A stretch of 33,384 bases of DNA, taken from contig JAIOZM010000049.1 in NCBI GenBank assembly GCA_021740585.1, positions 1-33,384 of the forward strand, in the 5' to 3' direction. Below are positions 25,300-32,197 of this stretch, in pieces. Every line of letters begins with the position of its first letter. Positions within the stretch are counted from its first letter, which is position 1. The translations under genes were made by a program, and so were the position numbers. This stretch comes from Bacteroidales bacterium (GTDB lineage: Bacteria > Bacteroidota > Bacteroidia > Bacteroidales > GCA-2748055). The notes under the pieces were generated by a model that worked only from the letters and a program-made list of their open reading frames with translations, was not told where the DNA came from and did not search any database.

Positions 25300-25668
25300 A
25301 TGAAGCGCGTCATTAGCCTTTTATATTTTTCTGTTGTTTTAGTCGGAGTGTTGAATTTTTCAATTCCCGGGCAGAAAATATATGATATAAAAAAGGTGGG
25401 TATTGAACAATCTGAAAGCAATAACTTATTTTATTCTTCAGAGCTTCCTCAAATCTTCAATATAGCAGCAAAAAGTGAAATTAACCTTAGTTCATTTATA
25501 CGCTTGCTCCCTTTAAATCAAAATGTTATCCCCTTCAATCTTACCACAAAAAAGAGGGCTGAATTAGCGATAAATAATGAAATATCAGATTATTTATATA
25601 AGGCTGAGGGTCAGATAATTCAATTTAAAGGCACTGATATTATCCATCCATTTGACTATTTCTGGTAA
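25300..25668 (+). CDS. Small secreted protein of unknown function
   Basis: 122 residues. A Sec-type signal peptide (hydrophobic 5-20, LLYFSVVLVGVLNF, probable cleavage near IPGQ) precedes about 95 residues with no recognisable motif, slightly basic and ending IIHPFDYFW. No lipobox cysteine. The ATG at 25300 overlaps the end of a weak open frame to its left. It lies in the small-gene pocket between tRNA-Pro and the PiT-like gene. Signal peptide and length support a real gene; the function is unknown. Confidence 0.6.
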   Translation: MKRVISLLYFSVVLVGVLNFSIPGQKIYDIKKVGIEQSESNNLFYSSELPQIFNIAAKSEINLSSFIRLLPLNQNVIPFNLTTKKRAELAINNEISDYLYKAEGQIIQFKGTDIIHPFDYFW

Positions 25669-25762
25669 TCCTGTTTTTATTGAAAGCAAGTATTTCAGCT
25701 ATATCTGTTAAACAGCTGTAGCCTGTTGTAAATGTATTTTTAATTCAATAAAAACACCTAAA

Positions 25763-26380
25763 ATGGACTCAAATATAATATCGTGGTCAATCGTAATTTT
25801 GACTACAATTTCCCTTATATATTATTTTAAAATAAGGAACAGAAGAAAAGAACAGAAGATTTTTTCAGTTTTGCAATCCTATGCCAATGAATATAATTGT
25901 ATAATAACAAATTATGATCATTGGTATAATTGCCAGATAGGAATGAGTGACACTAATCCTGAAAAGCTATTTTTTATTCGTACAATCAATAATGAAGAAT
26001 TTAAAACAATACTCAACCTTTCTGAGGTTTTAAGCTGTCGATTGGTTAAGCAGGAACGACATGTACAAATTGAAAAAGAGGTTTCAAGTGTTATAGACAG
26101 AATTGAGATTGTTTTTTCTTATAAAGATAAACACAAGAAAGACATCGCCTTAGAGTTTTATAATTCAGAATATGACCAATTAACCATCTGGAGAGAATTG
26201 GAGCTGGCTCAAAAATGGCTGGGAATAGTAAAGAGTGTTATTGTTACTAATCAGATTCGGGTAAAAGAGGCTGGTAAAGTAAACTTACTTCCTTCATCTG
26301 AAATCAATAAATCTTTAAGTAAGAAGAGTTCACCTTTTCATCTTAAAAGAAAACCGAAAAAAACCGAAATGGCCTTTTAG
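25763..26380 (+). CDS. Single-pass membrane protein of unknown function
   Basis: 205 residues. One N-terminal membrane helix (~5-22, IISWSIVILTTISLIYYF) followed by basic residues (KIRNRRKEQK), so the remainder should be cytoplasmic. The soluble part (~35-165) mixes alpha and beta, with IITNYDHWYNCQIGMSD, VSSVIDRIEIVFSYK and WRELELAQKWLGIVKSVI. The tail (~180-205) is basic and low-complexity (SLSKKSSPFHLKRKPKK). I do not recognise the family. Convergent with the PiT-like gene over an inverted repeat. Confidence 0.7.
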   Translation: MDSNIISWSIVILTTISLIYYFKIRNRRKEQKIFSVLQSYANEYNCIITNYDHWYNCQIGMSDTNPEKLFFIRTINNEEFKTILNLSEVLSCRLVKQERHVQIEKEVSSVIDRIEIVFSYKDKHKKDIALEFYNSEYDQLTIWRELELAQKWLGIVKSVIVTNQIRVKEAGKVNLLPSSEINKSLSKKSSPFHLKRKPKKTEMAF

Positions 26381-26407
26381 TATTCAGTATTCAGGCAGAA
26401 TTTATTT

Positions 26408-26469
26408 TTGGAATGAGGTATTACAAGGCTAAGGTTGAAAAACAGGCAAGTAGTATTACCCCATTCCAA
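26408..26469. repeat. Inverted repeat between convergent genes
   Basis: 17-base arms at 26408-26424 and 26453-26469 match as reverse complements at 15 of 17 positions around a 28-base loop. Neither side has a proper T-run, so terminator function is uncertain. Confidence 0.5.
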
Positions 26470-26475
26470 TAGTAA

Positions 26476-27432
26476 TTATTTTAACTGTTGAATTATCAGA
26501 GCCAGAATAATACTTATAGCAAGACCTATATTTACCTTATACAAATCACGGAATAATTGTTTATAGGTATGTTTTATAAGGTGTTTATTCAGCAGATAAT
26601 TTATGGCGTATTCCCTGCCAGCCAAAATTCCAACAAATGTCCAGGTTGTGCTCATCGGAACTGTGTTAACAACTGTAAATACATATAAAACAATGCCATA
26701 AGTTAAGTCGATAAGAGTGGCAGAACGTATATTTGCTGTGTTAACTTTTTGCTTTACGACCTCCTGAATTTTCCCTCCCTTACTTTTAAAAACGAGTCCA
26801 AGTAATATAAGTATAAATACAAGTGAACCCAGAAGCCAGGTAAAATCGAGTTTTCGGGGAAGGTAAACGAAGATATTGGCAAAATCCTGAATTAACCATT
26901 GCGACCAAAGAAAACCGGTTGAAAACCATTGAGCAACCAGCCAGAATCTCTTTTGGCCTTTCATTTGGGTTTTATCTAAAGAAGATTTTGATTCAAATTT
27001 TCTGGCAATAATCAAATATACAACAAAGGCGAAACTAAAAGCTACAGCATAACCCAAAACCGATTTTATGACCATTTTTTCAATAATGTTTCCGGTTGAA
27101 AAAACACTGAGTATCATAAATGTTGTGCTAACAGGATAACCAAGTTGAGTAATAACAAGAAGTACTAATGGAGGCAGAATAAACCACCAGCCGACATTTT
27201 CCGGAAAAGGTATTTTTGAAAGTCTTCCATACGTTACATCTCCGTCATTAAGAAACCACCCAATGATTAGGGTAGCACTTAAAATCAGAGCCGCATAAGA
27301 CCATAAGATCAACCAATGCCTTTTTGAATTGGACGTTAAAAATGTTCCCAGTGTTTGAATTACATCATTGCCTACGACTGCATATCCTGCCAAACCGAAG
27401 CCAATTATTGAAATTAATAATTCTATTGTCAT
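26476..27432 (-). CDS. PiT-like (PHO4 family) inorganic phosphate transporter, divergent
   Basis: 318 residues, about nine to ten membrane helices. The two inverted halves of PiT carriers are visible: GNDVIQTLGT (~21-30) with GYPVSTTFMIL (~98-108) in the first half, and QDFANIFVYLPR (~182-193) with VPMSTTWTFVGIL (~259-271) in the second. The usual first motif is GANDVANAFGT, so this is a remote member, shorter than typical PiT proteins. Predicted cation-coupled phosphate (or other oxyanion) uptake. It lies 183 bases downstream of terC on the same strand; no clear promoter in between. Substrate assignment is tentative. Confidence 0.65.
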   Translation of the reverse strand: MTIELLISIIGFGLAGYAVVGNDVIQTLGTFLTSNSKRHWLILWSYAALILSATLIIGWFLNDGDVTYGRLSKIPFPENVGWWFILPPLVLLVITQLGYPVSTTFMILSVFSTGNIIEKMVIKSVLGYAVAFSFAFVVYLIIARKFESKSSLDKTQMKGQKRFWLVAQWFSTGFLWSQWLIQDFANIFVYLPRKLDFTWLLGSLVFILILLGLVFKSKGGKIQEVVKQKVNTANIRSATLIDLTYGIVLYVFTVVNTVPMSTTWTFVGILAGREYAINYLLNKHLIKHTYKQLFRDLYKVNIGLAISIILALIIQQLK

Positions 27433-27615
27433 ATTAAAGGTTTTGATTTAGACGAAAAGCTTGACAATGGTAACGATGCCTTTCTAAGGTATAGAACATT
27501 TTTTTCTTCCCTGATCTGTTTGTAAAACATATTTGTTATCGCCTTTTACTATAACTATTAGAAAATCACGAGTTTATATGCATATCCAATTTCAAGGTGT
27601 TATATCAGGATTCGG

Positions 27616-28659
27616 TTAAACTGATTTCTTTGGGAAAACAATCGAAAGAATAATACTGCCACTGAGCACAACAAGAATGATATATAAGGAATAGGATGAT
27701 TTAAACCCTATGTGCACTAAGTATTCATGGAGTAAAAGTTTTAGTCCCACATAGACAAGAAGAACTGAGACTCCAATTTTTAACAGGTAAAACTTTTCCA
27801 CCACCTTTACCAAAAGGAAGAAAAGTGCCCGTAAACCTAATATTGCAAAGATATTAGAAAAGAAAACGATGAAAGGATCGCGTGTAACCGAGAATATTGC
27901 CGGTATTGAGTCTAATGCAAAAATAAGATCAGTGAATTCAATAATGATTAGTACAATAAACAAAGGAGTTATATAAATTAAACCTTCTTTTTTAATAAAA
28001 AACCGGTCACTAACATATCTGGGATAAAGTCTGAATCGTTTTGAAAGATATTTTACAAGGGGGTGGTTTTGTGGTTCAATTTTAGTATCAGCGTTGCGTT
28101 GGATATACATTTTAATTCCAACATAAACCAGATATAAACCAAATATATACAATAACCATTCGAATTTGTAAATTAGTGCTGCTCCGGCAAAAATGAAAAT
28201 AAATCTCATTACTATAGCTCCCATTATTCCCCAAAACAGAACCCTTTTGTAGTCGGTCTTTTTTACAGAAAAGCCTGTGAGAATAGCCATCATTACAAAA
28301 AGATTGTCAACTGATAATGATTTTTCAATTAAATAACCCGATAAAAAGTTTATAGCGCTGTTTTTGCGATATAAGTCAAGACTGTTTTCATAACTTGAAT
28401 CGTCAAGAGTAAGGAATGGGGCATATTTCTGAGTAATAATTTTTAAGTCCTCAAAATTTTCAATTCCATGAACGATTTCTCCAAAAAACCTTAAGAATAG
28501 TGAGAAGCTAAGAGCAAGAATTATCCATATGGCACTCCATATTGCCGCTTCCCGAACTGAGACTTCATGCGATTTCCTGCCGATAAACAATAAATCGAGT
28601 AAAAGCACAAATACAATAAATACAATAAAAGCGCTGAAAAAAATAATTTCGGTTGACAT
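27616..28659 (-). CDS. TerC/Alx-family integral membrane protein
   Basis: 347 residues, about nine membrane helices. The two conserved acidic membrane motifs of TerC/Alx are present: SVDNLFVM (D118) in the first half and EFTDLIFALDSIPA (E241, D244, D250) in the second, with ILGLRALFFLL following. Members export manganese or take part in metal and tellurite resistance; Mn export is inferred from characterised relatives. The gene starts 37 bases after the DUF502 gene, so the two form an operon. The short upstream gap leaves no room for the yybP-ykoY Mn riboswitch that controls some homologues. Confidence 0.92.
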   Translation of the reverse strand: MSTEIIFFSAFIVFIVFVLLLDLLFIGRKSHEVSVREAAIWSAIWIILALSFSLFLRFFGEIVHGIENFEDLKIITQKYAPFLTLDDSSYENSLDLYRKNSAINFLSGYLIEKSLSVDNLFVMMAILTGFSVKKTDYKRVLFWGIMGAIVMRFIFIFAGAALIYKFEWLLYIFGLYLVYVGIKMYIQRNADTKIEPQNHPLVKYLSKRFRLYPRYVSDRFFIKKEGLIYITPLFIVLIIIEFTDLIFALDSIPAIFSVTRDPFIVFFSNIFAILGLRALFFLLVKVVEKFYLLKIGVSVLLVYVGLKLLLHEYLVHIGFKSSYSLYIILVVLSGSIILSIVFPKKSV

Positions 28660-28696
28660 AGGTCTGAGTTAATAGGGTGAAAAAATTTCTAATGGT

Positions 28697-29278
28697 TCAG
28701 GTCTGTTCTTCATAAATATCAGATACTCCACCAGAAACAATAAATTTCATGGCAACCGCAGGATTAATGTCAATAGGCCTCACATTTTCTTTGGGAACCA
28801 GAAACATCTCTCCTGAAAAATTGTATGAATGTGGAAAATATACAGCAACCTTATCTTCTTCTCCCAGTTTGCTCAAATCTTCCTCTGTCAGAAATCCCAT
28901 TTTTTCCAGATTGGAAATGGGGTTAACCAAAACGATTACAGGTTTGTTAAATTTCTTCTCTTTCCCCACAAATGCTGAGAAAAGGTCATTTAGAGCCGAA
29001 TAAATTAACTTTAAAAGCGGGGCTTTCTCTAAAAATCGTTTAAAAAGGTTTTTAAAGGGGCGGGCAATTAAACTTTGCCCAACAACTCCTACCAGTACAA
29101 TCAAAAATACAATTACTACAAAACCCAATCCGGGAATATATATTCCCAGAATCTTTTCAAGATAATCATCTAATATGGTATCTATGAAATTGAAAATTAA
29201 AAAGATAATGTATGCCGTAATTCCCAAAGGAGCAATATAGAGTAATCCCTGAATAAAATAATTTGCGATTTTTTTCAT
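28697..29278 (-). CDS. DUF502 membrane protein
   Basis: 193 residues from the ATG at 29278; a longer frame from 29329 is open but its start would sit inside the -7 promoter element, and the usual family start is MKKIANYFIQGLLYIAPLGITAY. Two N-terminal membrane helices (~8-30 and ~50-72). Then the family motifs FKRFLEKAPLLKLIYSALND (~80-99) and a soluble beta domain with VAVYFPHSYNFSGEMFLVP (~145-163), ending VSGGVSD. DUF502 proteins are widespread, with no established role. First gene of an operon with terC. Confidence 0.85.
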   Translation of the reverse strand: MKKIANYFIQGLLYIAPLGITAYIIFLIFNFIDTILDDYLEKILGIYIPGLGFVVIVFLIVLVGVVGQSLIARPFKNLFKRFLEKAPLLKLIYSALNDLFSAFVGKEKKFNKPVIVLVNPISNLEKMGFLTEEDLSKLGEEDKVAVYFPHSYNFSGEMFLVPKENVRPIDINPAVAMKFIVSGGVSDIYEEQT

Positions 29279-29326
29279 TGTGATTATTGTAAAATGGGTA
29301 AATAACTTGTTATGCCTAATAAGGAT

Positions 29327-29334
29327 CAAATCTA
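29327..29334 (-). promoter_or_regulatory. -7 promoter element of the DUF502-terC operon
   Basis: Minus strand TAGATTTG, a perfect TAnnTTTG, giving a leader of about 40 bases to the ATG at 29278. The -33 is weak (TTTA about 22 bases upstream). Confidence 0.45.
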
Positions 29335-29575
29335 CAAAACAAATTCAATTCATTCATAAAGATTCAAAAACATTAGAAAAACTCTTTTATATATTTCTTT
29401 AACCTTAAGGGAGCAGAAATTTTAATTAAAATATACGATTTTGTGAATAAGCTTTTCTGACAAAAAAGAATTGTGTGTTCATTTATGAATCCGAAACGAG
29501 AATTATTCCCTAATGTAATTTAAAACCCTCTGTAAAAAATAAGAGGGGAGAAATTAATTGAATATAATCCTAATA

Positions 29576-29613
29576 AAAAGCGGGCAATGCTTTTTAAAAC
29601 ATTGCCCGCTTTT
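29576..29613 (-). terminator. Strong terminator of the gene at 29678
   Basis: Perfect 14-bp inverted repeat (29576-29589 with 29600-29613; AAAAGCGGGCAATG and its complement) around a 10-base loop. On the minus strand it ends in CTTTTTATTA. The symmetric A/T ends would let it work in both directions. Confidence 0.85.
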
Positions 29614-29677
29614 GATATTTTTAAAATGTAACTATAGCTGCGTGAGTCTTTCTCTCATTCTGTTAAGCTGCATTTTA

Positions 29678-30874
29678 TTAGTATAAATCGATTTGAGAAT
29701 ACCTTCTGACCTGTATTTCTGGTTTGTTATCAAATAAGCTTATAAGTCCGGTTACCGTTACTCTCCGATCTGTAAAGTATCTTACAGGATCTCTGCTAAA
29801 TCTTCGCGCGTCTTTGTAGTCAAGAATTATAGTAAAGTCATGATAAGGATAAGGTCCGCCAATGTAAAGGTAAAACTCTCTGGTTTCTCCGGAATACCAT
29901 ACTTCAGAAACTCTGCCATATACTCTTGCTACTTCGCCAATGTAATTGTAGGTATCGTATGCAGAAATGGTGTGGATTCTGTATCCGTATGGATAGTACC
30001 AAAGGTTGAATTCAGGATACCAGGTTCTGTAGTTATGATACATATTCGAATTCCAGTAGATTGCTGTTACACGGGGTTCCATATAAGGATTATGAACTCT
30101 GCGGTAATCTGTACTCTGATATGTATAATGTACCTTAGGTGCTGTTCTAATTATTCTGTTAGTCGACGGTGTGGTGTAAACTCTTCGTGTTTCAGCATCC
30201 CTAACTGCGGTTCTGGGAGTGTAAACACTACTGCGACTTGATTGTGTAGTGCGGGTTCTTTGACCATTTGAGGTATTGGTTCCTGCACTTCGTTCGCGAC
30301 TGCCCGAATTAACAGTTCTGTCAGAGCCTGACCTGCTTGCCTCACTACCTGTTGTTCTTGTTCTGGTGGTAGTAGTTGTTCTGGTAGGAGGTGTGGCTGA
30401 ACTTCTGCTTCTGGTCTCAGTACTTTTTGTTGCAGTAGAGGAGCTTGTCCGAGTAGGAGGTGTAACAGAATTGCTGGTTCTGGTCTCTGTGCTTCTATTT
30501 ACTGTAGAGCTGCTATTCCTCGTTGAAGGAGCAACAGTACCGCTGCTTCTTGTTTCAGTACTCTTTTTAACTTCGGTAGGAGTAGTCCTGGTTGGAGGAG
30601 TAGTTGTCCTTACTGCACTACTGCTTCTGGTTGCGGTCGATCCTGAAGAACTACCGGCAGGCCTTACCGAAGTTGAGGTTTCAGATCTGCTGGATCTGCT
30701 GCTGGAAGTACGGGCCGGACTAACTGCTTTTGTTGCAGTAGCTTTAGTTTCTGTTTTAGACTCTGATGTATTTGTGGATTTACTGGCTGCAGATCTTACA
30801 GCTCTTTCGTTATTTTGTGCTTCCACTGTGAAAGCCAGGAATAACATTGCTATTATGATGCTAAAATTTTTCAT
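29678..30874 (-). CDS. Secreted Ser/Thr/Arg-rich repeat protein with OB-fold-like C-terminus
   Basis: 398 residues. Signal peptide 1-20 (LFLAFTVEAQ). Residues 21-245 are very rich in Ser, Thr and Arg and lack hydrophobic core residues. Within them a 23-residue unit repeats in tandem at 93-115, 116-138 and 139-161, with a decayed fourth copy to ~184; each unit starts P(P/S)TR and contains STETR. Residues ~262-310 are Tyr-rich (YTYQSTDYRRVHNPYMEP; WYPEFNLWYYPYGY). The end (~313-398) reads like an OB fold: YIGEVARVYGRVSEVW, IILDYKDARRF, TDRRVTVTGLISLFDNKPEIQV and a final SQI. OB folds of this kind bind nucleic acid or peptides. The basic tract could bind anionic polymers or be O-glycosylated; function unknown. 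Monocistronic with a strong terminator. Confidence 0.8.
   Translation of the reverse strand: MKNFSIIIAMLFLAFTVEAQNNERAVRSAASKSTNTSESKTETKATATKAVSPARTSSSRSSRSETSTSVRPAGSSSGSTATRSSSAVRTTTPPTRTTPTEVKKSTETRSSGTVAPSTRNSSSTVNRSTETRTSNSVTPPTRTSSSTATKSTETRSRSSATPPTRTTTTTRTRTTGSEASRSGSDRTVNSGSRERSAGTNTSNGQRTRTTQSSRSSVYTPRTAVRDAETRRVYTTPSTNRIIRTAPKVHYTYQSTDYRRVHNPYMEPRVTAIYWNSNMYHNYRTWYPEFNLWYYPYGYRIHTISAYDTYNYIGEVARVYGRVSEVWYSGETREFYLYIGGPYPYHDFTIILDYKDARRFSRDPVRYFTDRRVTVTGLISLFDNKPEIQVRRYSQIDLY
30392..30598 (-). repeat. 69-bp tandem repeat (three units) inside the Ser/Thr/Arg-rich gene
   Basis: Three in-frame 23-codon units encode residues 93-115, 116-138 and 139-161, and a degenerate fourth extends to about 30323. 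The units differ at the protein level, so the array is not freshly duplicated. Confidence 0.7.
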
Positions 30875-31350
30875 GGCACTTGTTTTTAGTAATTAATTTA
30901 TTTGTTGATAGTCAAAATCTTTGCCAAAAAATATTCTGGATGTTAATATTGGTCCTGTATTAAAAGTAAATGACTGAAATACAGAATGTAGTACACATAA
31001 AAAAATATTTTTCAAAAAGCTAGTATTCCATTCCCCTACTCAAAATTGGACGTATTCATTTGGATAGTCTCCCAATAATTAGCAGTACCCGTGGATTTAT
31101 TTCTTTTAGCCCTTCACCAACTATAACACACGAATATTGTGTCATTGGTAGCTCAACGAAGCAATCTTATATTTTTACCGGATAACAATCTTTTTAAATG
31201 CAAATTCAGTCATTGGATATTTGCTGAAATTGCTGGTGTTTCTTTAATATTTCGTATCATTTTATTAGGATTTGCCCTGACTTTACACCAACATTTTTTC
31301 AAAAAACCGGGAATTATAGTAAATTTAGCCATTAAAATATCACAAAGCAG
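30875..31350. other. Divergent gene-free region
   Basis: 476 bases between the minus-strand repeat protein and the phosphatase gene. A GTG-initiated frame at 31139-31375 shows no credible protein. The right end holds a candidate promoter (31297-31327). No clear TAnnTTTG was found for the minus-strand gene. Sequence upstream of the phosphatase does not encode the coiled-coil or sensor domains usually attached to it. Confidence 0.5.
31297..31327 (+). promoter_or_regulatory. Candidate promoter of the SpoIIE-type phosphatase
   Basis: TTTC at 31297-31300 and TAAATTTA at 31320-31327 (each one mismatch from consensus), spaced by 19 bases. Transcription would start near 31334, about 17 bases before the GTG at 31351. 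Confidence 0.4.
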
Positions 31351-32133
31351 GTGTTACCAACTGAAAAAGAATTAGCAGAGAGTATTCGTTATGCAAGAAA
31401 TATTCAGACTGCATTGATTCCCAGTTTGTCAGATTTTCAGAAGATTTTAAATGATAGTTTTATTCTGAATCTGCCCAGAGACATTGTTAGTGGCGACTTT
31501 TACTGGGTATCAAAAGTTAGGGAAAGGATAGTTGTTGTAGCTGCCGATTGTACCGGTCATGGGGTACCGGGGGCTTTTATGAGTATTATGGGAATAAATT
31601 TTCTGAACCAGATTGTATCTTATTGCGTACCATCTTCGAATAAAATTCTGAATCAGCTTCGCGAATATGTAATGAAGGCATTGAATCAGAGCGGGGCAGA
31701 GGGAGAACAAAAAGACGGTTTGGATCTTAGTCTTGTAGTTATCGATTTGGAGAAACAACATATTGAGTTTTCCGGAGCTAATAATCCTCTGGTATATTTT
31801 AAAAGCAAGAAATTGCACGTAATAAAAGGAGACAGAATGCCAATTGGGATTAGTGGTATTCAGGAAGAATCGTTCAAAAAGAATATAATTCCCCTCCGGG
31901 ATGTCGACAGTCTTTATTTATTTTCCGACGGATATCCTGATCAATTTGGTGGCCCAAAATTTAAAAAGTTAAAATACCACGGATTTAGAGAATTTTTAAA
32001 ACAAATTCATAGTTTTAGCATGGATAAGCAGAGGGAGATGTTGAAGGAAAATATTGAAAAGTGGATGGGGAAAGAAGCACAGGTGGATGATATTTTAGTG
32101 ATAGGAGTTGGGCTTAAGAAATTTAGGGTGTAA
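31351..32133 (+). CDS. SpoIIE/RsbU-type PP2C serine phosphatase, catalytic domain only
   Basis: 260 residues from a GTG; an in-frame TAA at 31333-31335, 15 bases before it, rules out a longer protein. The sequence starts almost directly at the linker helix that precedes the phosphatase domain (ELAESIRYARNIQTALIPS, 7-25) and runs through the whole PP2C fold. Metal-binding aspartates are present at D49 (VSGDFYW), D66 (AADCTGHGVPGAFMS), D193 (LFSDGYPDQFGG) and D246-D247 (VDDILVIG). Bacteroidota relatives normally carry an N-terminal sensor (TPR, GAF or membrane) and coiled coil, both missing. It is either a stand-alone phosphatase or a 5'-truncated gene; intact catalytic residues favour function. 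Such enzymes usually dephosphorylate anti-sigma-antagonist (STAS) proteins, none of which is nearby. Confidence 0.85.
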   Translation: MLPTEKELAESIRYARNIQTALIPSLSDFQKILNDSFILNLPRDIVSGDFYWVSKVRERIVVVAADCTGHGVPGAFMSIMGINFLNQIVSYCVPSSNKILNQLREYVMKALNQSGAEGEQKDGLDLSLVVIDLEKQHIEFSGANNPLVYFKSKKLHVIKGDRMPIGISGIQEESFKKNIIPLRDVDSLYLFSDGYPDQFGGPKFKKLKYHGFREFLKQIHSFSMDKQREMLKENIEKWMGKEAQVDDILVIGVGLKKFRV

Positions 32134-32197
32134 ATTCAATGGAAAACATTAGCTTAGCCCCTGTCTTTTTGTTTGGAAAGAATAATTTAAATAGTAT

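Larger units (their letters stand above)
29279..29677. other. Intergenic region upstream of DUF502
   Basis: 399 bases with the DUF502 promoter at the left and the terminator of the next minus-strand gene at the right (29576-29613). A smaller hairpin CCCTCT (29526-29531) / AGAGGG (29542-29547) lies between. No open frame is credible. Confidence 0.6.

Noticed and set aside
25088..25303. 71-codon TTG-initiated frame
   Set aside because: Weak start, overlaps the next gene, and the opposite strand is equally open; kept only as an unexplained stretch.
25700..25735. GTTAAAC and nearby GTTG motifs resembling integron attC core sites between small genes
   Set aside because: No matching inverse core or extended hairpin, and no similar site after the other small genes; not a cassette array.
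28660..28696. Possible yybP-ykoY (Mn) riboswitch before the TerC-family gene
   Set aside because: Only 37 bases separate it from the upstream gene and they show none of the riboswitch structure.
29279..29329. Longer start for the DUF502 protein at 29329
   Set aside because: The start would lie within the -7 promoter element at 29327-29334, and the family normally begins at the ATG at 29278.
30276..30896. 206-codon plus-strand frame opposite the Ser/Thr/Arg-rich gene, Leu/Val-rich
   Set aside because: It is the antisense shadow of the ACN/TCN/CGN-rich repeat; its hydrophobic composition is simply the complement of those codons.
31139..31375. 78-codon GTG-initiated frame before the phosphatase
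   Set aside because: No recognisable protein features and it overlaps the phosphatase start in another frame; it is not in frame to supply the missing sensor.
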